From Candidatus Blautia intestinipullorum (GTDB taxonomy: Bacteria > Bacillota > Clostridia > Lachnospirales > Lachnospiraceae), in contig DWVA01000260.1 in NCBI GenBank assembly GCA_019120475.1, forward strand, positions 1 to 17,176: a stretch of 17,176 nucleotides of DNA, given 5' to 3'. The translations under genes and the position numbers were made by a program. Below, piece after piece: positions 1 to 6,918 of the stretch; position 1 is the first letter of the stretch, and each line of letters starts with the position of its first letter. The notes under the pieces were generated by a model. That model was not told where the DNA came from. It made no database searches and worked only from the letters and a program-made list of their open reading frames with translations.

Positions 1-123
1 TCATTATACCTCAAGGGACCAATACTCTTTTCATTTATTTTTCTATTAACTGACTATTTCTTTACTCCAACAATGAAAGGTTTTGTCGAATTTTGGCTCA
101 AAAAATGATTGTGGAGCCCCGCA

Positions 124-320
124 CTAAACAATCTTAATGCTGTTTTTTGCTCCGGCATACTGGTCTTCCTCGCTGATCACCAGCTCCTCCACGATTTTCT
201 GCATCTGTTTTCTTGGAATGATCACAGGCATTCCTCCCTTTTTCTGCCGCTGCCCCTTCATCTGTCCCGCCGCATCATCGGAAATATACCGTCACCACTA
301 CGTCTGTATGCAGGAGCCTA
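124..320 (-). pseudogene. Possible decayed coding remnant, family unknown
   Basis: On the minus strand a frame is open from 294 down to a TAG at 124-126. Its C-terminal part contains MPVIIPRKQMQKIVEELV followed by ISEEDQYAGAKNSIKIV. Just upstream, in a different frame, the DNA reads LLHTDVVVTVYF, which would join smoothly to DDAAGQMKGQ if a single frameshift lay near 283-290. The segment is richer in GC than its flanks and has coding-like codon choice. No good ribosome binding site stands before the ATG at 259-261. I do not recognise the family. It could be the frameshifted tail of a lost gene, a real 45-residue gene starting at 261, or chance. Confidence 0.3.
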
Positions 321-499
321 ATCCAAATTCCTATTCCGTAATATAAGAATTATATAGGAGGATTCTTCCGGCATCAATGTTCCTCATAACAGTTTTTTCT
401 TTTTTTACTGTTTATCATACCAATTATTCAGAAAAATATGCAAATGAATCTCTAAAGAATATTTAATTTTTGTTTTTAAGAGGGATATAAGAGAGATAA

Positions 500-522
500 A
501 ATAGACAGAGCGGCTCTGCCGT
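500..522 (-). terminator. Weak terminator after nth
   Basis: Just after the nth stop, the minus strand can form a 7-bp stem (arms 514-520 and 504-510, one G-U pair) with a CCG loop, followed by a U-rich stretch (TATTTTATCTCTC). The short loop and interrupted U-tract make it weak, but the position fits the end of the upp-ybaK-nth run. Confidence 0.4.
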
Positions 523-527
523 AAGAT

Positions 528-1160
528 TCAGATATTCTTACGGCAGATATCGCTGAGACAGCACTTGTCGCAATGCGGCGCGGTTCTGGCAGTGCAGACA
601 TCTCTTCCATGATACACAAGGCGGTGACAGAAATCGCTGCCTTCTTCCGGAGGAATGATCTTCCACAAAGCCATTTCCACTTTCTTTGGTTCTTTGATAT
701 TATCCACCAGTCCGATCCTGTTGCTCAGCCGGATACAGTGTGTATCCGTTACGATGGCAGGTTTTCCGAACACGTCTCCCATGATCAGATTGGCGCTTTT
801 TCTTCCCACTCCCGGAAGCTTCAAAAGCTCCTCAAAGGTTGTGGGGATATTATCATTATACTGTTCGTGAAGGATTCTCATACATGCGCTTATATCTCTC
901 GCCTTGCTCTTTCCCAGCCCGCAGGGTTTTACAATAGCCTCGATATCTTCGGGCTTTGCTTTTGCCAGCGACTCTACATCCGGATATTTCGCATATAAAT
1001 CTTCAACTACTACATTCACTCTCGCATCCGTACACTGAGCCGCAAGGCGTACGCTGACCAGAAGCTTCCACGCCTGTTCATAGTCCAGGGTGCATCCCGC
1101 GTCCGGATACTCTTCTTTCAATCTCTGGATAACTTCCAGAGCAAGTTCTTTTTTCGTCAT
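528..1160 (-). CDS. nth: Endonuclease III, base-excision DNA glycosylase/AP lyase
   Basis: Removes oxidised pyrimidines from DNA and nicks the abasic site by beta-elimination. The 210-residue product has the family's usual size. It contains AAQCTDARVN near residues 40-50 (the SAQTTD-type motif), the helix-hairpin-helix LPGVGRKSAN with catalytic Lys121, and TDTH with catalytic Asp139. The C-terminal iron-sulfur loop has Cys189, Cys197, Cys200 and Cys206, spaced C-x7-C-x2-C-x5-C; the Escherichia coli enzyme has x6 in the first gap. The frame extends upstream to 1265, but the extra residues come from a repeat and overlap ybaK. The ATG at 1158-1160 follows AAGGAATGAGAAA and starts at the family N-terminus MTKKEL. 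It lies 74 bp after ybaK and is probably co-transcribed with it. Confidence 0.95.
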   Translation of the reverse strand: MTKKELALEVIQRLKEEYPDAGCTLDYEQAWKLLVSVRLAAQCTDARVNVVVEDLYAKYPDVESLAKAKPEDIEAIVKPCGLGKSKARDISACMRILHEQYNDNIPTTFEELLKLPGVGRKSANLIMGDVFGKPAIVTDTHCIRLSNRIGLVDNIKEPKKVEMALWKIIPPEEGSDFCHRLVYHGRDVCTARTAPHCDKCCLSDICRKNI

Positions 1161-1181
1161 TTTCTCATTCCTTTTCTCTTT

Positions 1182-1238
1182 TGTCCCCTTGTACACTGGC
1201 GCTGCTGTCCCTTTGTACATTAACGCTATGCCTGTCAC
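1182..1238 (-). repeat. Dispersed intergenic repeat, copy A
   Basis: Read on the minus strand this begins with the TGACAGGCATAG that supplies the ybaK stop codon. It continues with CGTTAATGTACAAAGGGACA (1224-1205) and a second half-copy GTGTACAAGGGGACA (1196-1182). The two TGTACAA(A/G)GGGACA blocks start 24 bp apart. A similar sequence occurs at 7529-7568 on the other strand. The repeat fills most of the ybaK-nth gap. Confidence 0.6.
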
Positions 1239-1705
1239 TGGGCTGTTTTGCACACGTCCACCCACTCTTTATAGTGCGAATATTTTTCAAGCTCCGGAAT
1301 CATCAGTTCTATGGCGCTGTTGGAGCTCCCGCAGGCGGGGAAAACTGTCTCGAACCGTTTCAGGGATTCGTCCAGGTATACCTCCACACCCTCGTTTACC
1401 GCAAAGGGGCAGACGCCTCCTACCCCGTGTCCGATCAAAGGTTCCGCCTCCTCGTAGGCCAGCATCTTCGCTTTCTTTCCAAATTTATCTTTATATTTGC
1501 GGTTGTCGATCTTGGCGTCGCCTGCCGCCACGATCAGGATCACCTTATCGTCCAGATGAAACGAAAGCGTCTTGGCGATCCTGCATCCTTCGCAGTTAAG
1601 GGCCTTGGCCGCCAATTCCACTGTAGCGCTGGAAACATCAAACTCCTGGATCCGGTCCGCGATTCCTTCCTTTTCAAAAAAGTCCTTCACTCTCTCAACT
1701 GACAT
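1235..1705 (-). CDS. ybaK: YbaK/EbsC-family aminoacyl-tRNA deacylase
   Basis: Predicted cytoplasmic trans-editing protein of the INS/YbaK superfamily. Members hydrolyse mischarged tRNAs such as Cys-tRNA(Pro), but the exact substrate here is not visible. The 156-residue product is a stand-alone domain. It shows RIAKTLSF with the conserved lysine at 45, GHGVGGVCPFAV at about 93-103, and GSSNSAIELMI near 127-136. The chosen ATG at 1703-1705 follows AGAGGAAGTGGAAAA; the frame is open further upstream with a GTG at 1744, but those residues do not resemble the family. It sits 62 bp after upp and 74 bp before nth. A second, distinct member of this superfamily is at 6919-7452. Confidence 0.88.
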   Translation of the reverse strand: MSVERVKDFFEKEGIADRIQEFDVSSATVELAAKALNCEGCRIAKTLSFHLDDKVILIVAAGDAKIDNRKYKDKFGKKAKMLAYEEAEPLIGHGVGGVCPFAVNEGVEVYLDESLKRFETVFPACGSSNSAIELMIPELEKYSHYKEWVDVCKTAQ

Positions 1706-1767
1706 TTTTCCACTTCCTCTTTTTGTTTTCTGATTCTTTTCCACAGGAAAACTTTTTCTGTTCCGGT

Positions 1768-2397
1768 TTATTTTGTTCCGAAGATCCTGTCTCCTGCGTC
1801 TCCCAAACCGGGACAGATATAAGCGTCCTTATTTAATTCCCTGTCCACATGCCCTACATAGATCTGAACGTCCGGATGCGCTTTATGCAGGCGCTCCAGT
1901 CCCTCCGGAGCGGCAATGATAAACATACATTTAATATTTCTGCCTCCGTGCTGCTTGATAAAATCCACTGCAGCCACAGCAGATCCTCCTGTAGCAAGCA
2001 TAGGATCTGTGACCACGATCAGTCTCTGGTCAATGGGATCCGGAAGCTTGCAGTAATATTCGTGGGGTTCATGGGTCTGGGGATCTCTGTAAAGGCCAAT
2101 ATGTCCGATCTTGGCAGACGGAACCAGGGTAGTGATCCCGTTTACCATTCCAAGCCCCGCCCGCAGCACCGGCACCACAGCCAGTTTTTTTCCGGATATC
2201 ATCGGAGTCATACATTTTTCCAGAGGAGTCTCTACCTCCACGTCTTCCAGCGGCAGATCTCTCAGCGCTTCGTATCCCATCAGAACTGCGATTTCCTCCG
2301 TCAGTCTGCGAAATTCATTTGTTCCTGTATTTTTATTTCTCAGTATAGAAATTTTATGCTGGATCAAAGGGTGCTCCATAATATAAACATTGTCCAT
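1768..2397 (-). CDS. upp: Uracil phosphoribosyltransferase
   Basis: Cytoplasmic pyrimidine-salvage enzyme converting uracil and PRPP to UMP. The 209-residue length is typical. The N-terminus MDNVYIMEHPLIQHK matches the family, VPVLRAGLGM lies at 75-84, the PRPP loop is TDPMLATGGS at 130-139, and the C-terminal uracil-binding region is PGLGDAGDRIFGT. The ATG at 2397 has AGGAAAGGA upstream, spaced a little long; starting at the next ATG would cut off the conserved N-terminus. It begins 54 bp after the zinc-ribbon membrane gene. I see no strong promoter or terminator in that gap, so transcription may enter from upstream. Confidence 0.97.
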   Translation of the reverse strand: MDNVYIMEHPLIQHKISILRNKNTGTNEFRRLTEEIAVLMGYEALRDLPLEDVEVETPLEKCMTPMISGKKLAVVPVLRAGLGMVNGITTLVPSAKIGHIGLYRDPQTHEPHEYYCKLPDPIDQRLIVVTDPMLATGGSAVAAVDFIKQHGGRNIKCMFIIAAPEGLERLHKAHPDVQIYVGHVDRELNKDAYICPGLGDAGDRIFGTK

Positions 2398-2451
2398 AGC
2401 AGCTTTTTATCCTTTCCTGATTAATTTCCACATTTGCATCGGGCGCGGTAT

Positions 2452-4674
2452 TTACGCCAGACTGAACGCCTCGCCTGTTTCAAGATTATAGGTGTCCCGG
2501 CCGTTGCAGAACAGATTTCCATACACGCTGTCTGTTAAGCTGTCATTCACGCCGTTGGAATATTCATGTACCACTTCTCCGTCCGCATTGTACTGATATA
2601 CCCGGTATTCCGGTGTTTCCCATCCGGTATTCTGCTGCTTCCCGCCGCTTTCTTCCGATGGGCTTTCTCTGCATACAAGCAGGCCATAAGGGGTAAAACG
2701 GTAAGGCACGTTCTCTCCAGCCTCTGTTTCCTTATTCTTTTTATCGTTTTTCAGATCGTAAGTATAAAACAGCCCGCTTCTGGTGAAAACCCACAGAAGA
2801 TCGTCTTTACAGTACCAGCATGTAATCTCCCTTGTTTCCCCGATCCGTTCCAAAAGCGCTTCCTGATTAAATTCCACACCGCCGGTATTGACGGGCATTG
2901 TGCTGTAATCTTCTTTCTGATTGTCAAAAGTTCTCCATTCATAAATGCTTCCGTCCCCGGAAAACCATACCCATCCGTCCCTGGGATTGCCTTCTTCGCA
3001 GAACGGCGCGTTCTCTGCCCCGACCTTGTCTATCTCATCGGCACACATCTGCTTAAACTCTTCCTCTGAATAAACCTTACCCTTCTCCAGGTCTATAACA
3101 ACGGTAATCTCCTGATCTTCATTTTCGAGAGGAATATACTCCACCAGAGCATAATTGCTGCAGTAGACAGAGTCTTTCCAGTACATTCCGCTTCTTTCGC
3201 CCCCATATTCAAGACCGGATTTTATCTCGTCAGTGTCTTTGCAGTCCCGCATTTTCAGGACTTCTTCAGCCTCGCCGTTTTCCCTGACAACCTCCAGTAC
3301 AAAATAAGTTCCGTATGTGTCGTCCTTTACTTTTGTCTCGCGAAGCGCGACTCCCTCCGGACCATGGGTATAGATTACAGATTCTCCCACCGGTTCATCT
3401 TCTCTTTCCCAAAGCGCATTTCCTTCAAAGAGAATGTTTCCGCTGCAGTCAGACACAAACCTGTCATACTCTCCGTTGACCATGAAGCTTCCATCGCTTC
3501 CCAGCCCCAGTTCATAGCCGTCCCAGCCTTCCGGATTTCCCGGCATCCAGAACGCATGCAGCACTGTTCCGCTCCTGTCTGTCAGCAGATAAAGTTTAGG
3601 ATCCGCACTTTCTTCACAGTACTGTACTCCTCCGCATGCAATCGTTGTCATCGCCTCTGCCAGCAGGGTCTCTGTCTCTTCCGCCCTGTCCTTGTTTGCG
3701 GCAATCCTTCCCATTATCGCCGCATACTCGTCGTCATTTGCGGCATCGGCCGCTTCCCCCTCCAGATTCTGGATCCGATCCTGGGCCGCCCCTGTCCGCG
3801 CATCATAAGACAGGCTTTTGGTCACAGTTTTATAAAAATCATCGTAGGTTCCATTGGACCGGATCAGGGCATAATCTCCATTGACCTCATAAACCTCAAA
3901 TCCAAAAGGATAATCCGTAGTTGTATAATCCATCAGATAGGAATAAGCCGAGCCGGCGGCAAGGATCACACCCTTCAGCGCCGTCTCCCGAACTTCTTCA
4001 CTGGCAAGCGCCTCTCCTGCGATATGATCAACGATCGTAAATCCTGTAAAACTATCTGCGTTGGATGCGATATCCGCTGAGATTGCATCAGAAAGACCTG
4101 GGATTTCTTCGTTCAGATCTTCATACAAGTCACTGAACTGCCCTGCGATTTCGTCCACATTTTCCATATATGCAACATCTCTCTGCTGACAGTAAGCACG
4201 TACGGTTTCCTCAAAAGAAGCGTACTCTTCCTCATACGCTGACTGATAGGCTTTCGTGTCCGCCCACTTTGTACTTTCCGGATCGTTCGTCCCGGGATCG
4301 TACGGTTCCTCGTAAGCAGCGTCTTCCTCATTTGCCGGTTCCTCGGCTGCCTCCTCGTTGGCAGGCTCCTCATAAGTTTCCTGACTTTCATACGTGTCCT
4401 CTGCGGGATCGCTGCCGTCGGCCGCCGCATCCGCGGCAGTAACCTGAGCCTGTTCCGGCGCAGGATCTTTTTCGGCAATACCTCTTCCAACGGCGGCAGC
4501 CACTATGACAACAGCGACAGCCGCAGCCCCTGCGATCAATTTTTTATCTGGTTTCTTTTTCCCGGAACCGCCGGTCTGCTTTTTTCCTCCCTTTGTCTGA
4601 CCTACCGGTTTCCCGCATCTGGGGCAGAAGCGCATTCCGTCTTTGATTTCTTTTCCGCAATTTTTACAGTACAT
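2452..4674 (-). CDS. Zinc-ribbon membrane protein with large exported domain
   Basis: A 740-residue protein of unknown function. Residues 1-21 form a zinc ribbon (Cys3, Cys6, Cys17, Cys20; CxxC-x10-CxxC). A Lys/Gly-rich stretch follows, then one membrane helix at about 45-63 rich in Ala and Val. Lysines before the helix suggest the ribbon stays in the cytoplasm and the rest is outside. Residues 96-128 are an acidic linker with the tandem repeat EEPANEEAA/EEPANEEDA (27-bp DNA period). The remainder looks helical to about 320, then rich in short beta-like segments with many Trp, Tyr and Gly. The ATG overlaps the stop of the upstream zinc-ribbon gene by 11 bp, and its ribosome site GAGGAG lies inside that gene, indicating coupled translation. 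Such ribbon-plus-helix proteins are usually annotated only as zinc-ribbon domain proteins. Confidence 0.85.
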   Translation of the reverse strand: MYCKNCGKEIKDGMRFCPRCGKPVGQTKGGKKQTGGSGKKKPDKKLIAGAAAVAVVIVAAAVGRGIAEKDPAPEQAQVTAADAAADGSDPAEDTYESQETYEEPANEEAAEEPANEEDAAYEEPYDPGTNDPESTKWADTKAYQSAYEEEYASFEETVRAYCQQRDVAYMENVDEIAGQFSDLYEDLNEEIPGLSDAISADIASNADSFTGFTIVDHIAGEALASEEVRETALKGVILAAGSAYSYLMDYTTTDYPFGFEVYEVNGDYALIRSNGTYDDFYKTVTKSLSYDARTGAAQDRIQNLEGEAADAANDDEYAAIMGRIAANKDRAEETETLLAEAMTTIACGGVQYCEESADPKLYLLTDRSGTVLHAFWMPGNPEGWDGYELGLGSDGSFMVNGEYDRFVSDCSGNILFEGNALWEREDEPVGESVIYTHGPEGVALRETKVKDDTYGTYFVLEVVRENGEAEEVLKMRDCKDTDEIKSGLEYGGERSGMYWKDSVYCSNYALVEYIPLENEDQEITVVIDLEKGKVYSEEEFKQMCADEIDKVGAENAPFCEEGNPRDGWVWFSGDGSIYEWRTFDNQKEDYSTMPVNTGGVEFNQEALLERIGETREITCWYCKDDLLWVFTRSGLFYTYDLKNDKKNKETEAGENVPYRFTPYGLLVCRESPSEESGGKQQNTGWETPEYRVYQYNADGEVVHEYSNGVNDSLTDSVYGNLFCNGRDTYNLETGEAFSLA

Positions 4675-5176
4675 CCTTATTCTCCTCTACTCCCGTGTCT
4701 GCTTTATCTGTTTCAGTCTCCGCCGAGAACGCGGTTCCGCAGTAAACACAGAATATCGCGTCCGCGTCGTTGGATTTTCCACATTGTGAACAGATTTTTC
4801 CTGTTTCTTCTAATGGAGGCTGCTGCTCCTTAAGGCTGTCTTTTTCCTGCTGTCTGGCAAGCTGCATCTCCTCACGTGCCTGCCGGCGTTTTCTCTCTTC
4901 CTCCGCCTGCTGTATCTTCAGCTCCTGTATCTGCGTGGAAAGGCTTTGATTTTTATCCTGCAGCGAACGGATCTCTGCAAAAAGATCTTCATATTCCGTG
5001 TCGGTTTCATGGAGATGTTTCTCCACACATCGGCTTCCTGTCTCATTGATCAGTCTTCGGATCTCCGATTCATTCGTCCTGATCTCCCCGGCAAGCTTCC
5101 GTATGCTGGTCCCATAGGATATCTTTTCTGATATATCAACGGTAATTACTTCCTTCATTCTGTCAAACAGTCCCAA
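4664..5176 (-). CDS. Coiled-coil protein with C-terminal zinc ribbon
   Basis: A 170-residue soluble protein of unknown function. The N-terminus MGLFDRMKEV is followed by a helical region, then a charged Gln/Glu/Arg-rich stretch at about 60-120 that should form a coiled coil. A zinc ribbon lies at 129-146 (Cys129, Cys132, Cys143, Cys146; CxxC-x10-CxxC), with an acidic tail. The start is a TTG at 5174-5176, chosen because GGGAGGA sits 9 nt upstream; the nearest ATG (residue 7) lacks such a site. No signal peptide or membrane segment is visible. It is the first gene of a unit with the membrane zinc-ribbon gene, overlapping it by 11 bp. Both ribbons have identical spacing, suggesting a shared process or partner. 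Confidence 0.82.
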   Translation of the reverse strand: MGLFDRMKEVITVDISEKISYGTSIRKLAGEIRTNESEIRRLINETGSRCVEKHLHETDTEYEDLFAEIRSLQDKNQSLSTQIQELKIQQAEEERKRRQAREEMQLARQQEKDSLKEQQPPLEETGKICSQCGKSNDADAIFCVYCGTAFSAETETDKADTGVEENKDVL

Positions 5177-5224
5177 TTTACTCTTCCTCCCTTTCTTCCG
5201 GATTCCTCTGCAGCCTCATTCTCC

Positions 5225-5243
5225 GACCTGCAGAAACCAGGTC
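5225..5243 (-). other. Hairpin in leader of zinc-ribbon operon
   Basis: GACCTG (5225-5230) and CAGGTC (5238-5243) form a 6-bp stem with a 7-nt loop inside the roughly 108-nt leader. A second GC-rich stem (GCGGC/GCCGC) lies nearer the promoter, around 5263-5280. There is no U-tract and no recognised riboswitch. Confidence 0.35.
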
Positions 5244-5290
5244 AGCGTGTCGTTTCCGGCGCGCGGCTCACCTGCGCCGCCTTGATACTT

Positions 5291-5319
5291 ATTATATCTG
5301 TCTGTAATCTTATTGTAAA
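5291..5319 (-). promoter_or_regulatory. Promoter of the zinc-ribbon gene pair
   Basis: On the minus strand TTTACA (5314-5319) and a perfect TATAAT (5291-5296) are separated by 17 bp. The expected start of transcription near 5284 leaves about a 108-nt leader before the TTG start. Confidence 0.8.
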
Positions 5320-5394
5320 TACGAAGAGAGACGAAACTGTAAAAGCCGTTCTCCATTGGTTACTGTCCCCAGGCGGCTGCAGCCCGGAAAAAGG

Positions 5395-5430
5395 TATAAA
5401 AAAACAGAAAGAGCAAAAGCTCTTCCCGTT
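5395..5430 (-). terminator. Strong terminator after PAP2/CDP-alcohol gene
   Basis: On the minus strand a 12-bp stem (arms 5419-5430 and 5403-5414, two G-U pairs) with a TTTT loop is followed by a T-run (TTTTTTTAT). It begins about 20 bp after the stop codon at 5452-5454 and separates that gene from the zinc-ribbon operon. Confidence 0.88.
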
Positions 5431-5451
5431 TCTTCTTTCCCCAGACCGCTC

Positions 5452-6702
5452 TTACGGAACCGGGTTCTCTCCGCGGACTCTTTCCGCCACTTTTCTTCTG
5501 TTGGGACGTTTTACCCGTCCCAGCAGCACCCGGAATTCGTCTATGTACATCAGAAGCGACATAGCCATGCAGACCGCGCCTGCGCCGATGAGAATATCCG
5601 CCGTAGCTCTTGGAATGCCGGGGCCTGCAAAAATGATGATGGCAACTGCGTAGCTTACCGCCGTGTTAAGCTTTCCATGCCACTGGGCGCTCCATTCTTC
5701 GCTTGTTTCTGTAAGGACTCTCCAGCCGGAAACAAGCATATAAGCTTCTTTTATCAGGAAAAATATCAACACTGGTTTTGCCAGTGTATAATGAAAACTC
5801 AGGCAGATCAGAATTGCTCCCTGCATCGCCTTATCCGCAACGGGATCCAATATCCGTCCCACACTGCTTTCCTGACGGAAAATCCTTGCGATCTTTCCAT
5901 CCAGAAAGTCTGTGGCCGCAGCCGCGATCAGAAGAAGCGACAGCAGAGTTTTCTGGTCTTTTATCCCCTGTCTCTGGAAAATCCCAAGGAACAGTATCGC
6001 CATTGCCAGCCTTGCAATGCTTATGGCGTTGGGCAATGTAAAGATTTCCTTTCTGGTCAGTATCCGTCCGAGCTTCTCCTGGTTCATCGGGATGATCCTG
6101 TAAAATACCTGGTAGCAGATAATGTTCAGGATAAGAGCAGTAAGTACGTCCGCCACGCTGTGCTGCTTCAGGAACATGGTCGAAAGGATAATGGAAATCG
6201 TAAGGACCAGGACTCCTGCTGAAAAAATCTTATGCTTTCTGCACTGTCTGTTCTGGAGAAGGGCAACGCAGCTTGCCGTAGCGTTAAATACGTGCATGCT
6301 CGGGAAAATATTGGTGGGGGTGTCTATTTTGTACAGAAACTGTACCGCCTGGATGAAAAGGCTGTCTCCTGTAAGCTCCGGACGCAGGTTCTGTCCGTTT
6401 GGATACACATAGGACACGATCAGAAAAAGCGTCATTCCCACTCCCAATGTGCCGAGAAACTGGTAATATTCCTTATTGCTGCTGCACGCGAAAGTAAAAT
6501 ACAGAACCGATCCCAGCAGAAAAAAGTACCAGATCACATAAGGGATGATAAAATATTCGCAGAACGGGATTTTATCATCCACAAGGGAATGGATCAAATG
6601 CGTCTTTGCTCCGCTGCTCTCCATGAGCATAAAAGCGATCATATAAAATACGCCGTATGCCGGAATGATCCAGATATGTTTTGATTTTTTTAGCCAGTTC
6701 AA
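5452..6702 (-). CDS. PAP2-type phosphatase fused to CDP-alcohol phosphatidyltransferase
   Basis: A 416-residue, many-helix membrane protein with two lipid enzymes in one chain. The N-terminal half is a PAP2/IPC-synthase-like domain: LRP at 106-108, PSMH with His137, and S-T-x5-H-x3-D with His181 and Asp185. The C-terminal half starts at a TLPNAISIARL segment and has the complete CDP-alcohol phosphatidyltransferase motif D-G-x2-A-R-x8-G-x3-D-x3-D (Asp268, Gly269, Ala272, Arg273, Gly282, Asp286, Asp290). The tail is basic. It likely makes a phospholipid from CDP-diacylglycerol; phosphatidylglycerol is one inference, since a transferase and a phosphatase would be its last two steps. The TTG at 6700-6702 is preferred because AGAAGGTGAT precedes it by 6 nt; an upstream TTG at 6750 has no ribosome site. 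Confidence 0.88.
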   Translation of the reverse strand: MNWLKKSKHIWIIPAYGVFYMIAFMLMESSGAKTHLIHSLVDDKIPFCEYFIIPYVIWYFFLLGSVLYFTFACSSNKEYYQFLGTLGVGMTLFLIVSYVYPNGQNLRPELTGDSLFIQAVQFLYKIDTPTNIFPSMHVFNATASCVALLQNRQCRKHKIFSAGVLVLTISIILSTMFLKQHSVADVLTALILNIICYQVFYRIIPMNQEKLGRILTRKEIFTLPNAISIARLAMAILFLGIFQRQGIKDQKTLLSLLLIAAAATDFLDGKIARIFRQESSVGRILDPVADKAMQGAILICLSFHYTLAKPVLIFFLIKEAYMLVSGWRVLTETSEEWSAQWHGKLNTAVSYAVAIIIFAGPGIPRATADILIGAGAVCMAMSLLMYIDEFRVLLGRVKRPNRRKVAERVRGENPVP

Positions 6703-6723
6703 AGTTATCACCTTCTGAATAAA

Positions 6724-6737
6724 CCGGTTTTCACCGG
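6724..6737 (-). other. Small leader hairpin with GAAA loop
   Basis: The minus strand reads CCGGT-GAAA-ACCGG, a 5-bp stem with a GNRA tetraloop, about 10 nt upstream of the ribosome binding site of the fusion gene. The ACCGGT core also occurs upstream of the promoter near 6823-6828. Function unknown. Confidence 0.35.
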
Positions 6738-6775
6738 AAATTCCCTTCAAAAAAATTTGTCTGTCTGTTGCTAAT

Positions 6776-6803
6776 AGTATACCTTATTATATTATTTAAT
6801 CAA
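6776..6803 (-). promoter_or_regulatory. Promoter of the PAP2/CDP-alcohol fusion gene
   Basis: TTGATT (6798-6803) and TATACT (6776-6781) are 16 bp apart on the minus strand in an AT-rich region. Transcription would start near 6769, giving a leader of about 67 nt. Confidence 0.7.
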
Positions 6804-6918
6804 TGCTCAAATTGCTGAAAATCACCGGTTTTACAAAAATTTCATATTTATTTTATACAGTTCTTATTTCCCTTACGGTACCGCCTTTTCCTGAGCTCTT
6901 TGGAAAGGTCTTCTATCT

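Larger units (their letters stand above)
1..527. other. Gene-poor left end, mostly AT-rich
   Basis: This 527-bp stretch lies downstream of nth and has no convincing intact gene. Positions 1-110 and 330-500 are AT-rich with T-runs. Positions about 124-320 are more GC-rich and read like coding DNA on the minus strand, listed separately as a remnant. A plus-strand GGAGG at about 356-360 has no start codon at proper distance. No RNA gene or mobile-element end is recognisable. Confidence 0.6.

Noticed and set aside
109..346. Overlapping plus-strand open frames of about 70 codons
   Set aside because: They lack ribosome sites and are antisense to the better coding-like segment on the minus strand.
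388..412. Inverted repeat AACAGT/ACTGTT around a poly-T loop
   Set aside because: Only 6 bp with a 13-nt homopolymer-like loop in AT-rich DNA, and no gene for it to terminate.
377..466. Plus-strand ORF of 29 codons beginning MFLITVFSFF, downstream of a GGAGG
   Set aside because: The GGAGG is about 15 nt from the ATG, too far. The sequence is AT-rich with T-runs that produce Phe and Leu by composition, and no homologous family is recognised.
4324..4371. Imperfect 27-bp tandem repeat in DNA
   Set aside because: It lies inside the zinc-ribbon membrane gene and is explained by the EEPANEE linker repeat, not by a separate element.
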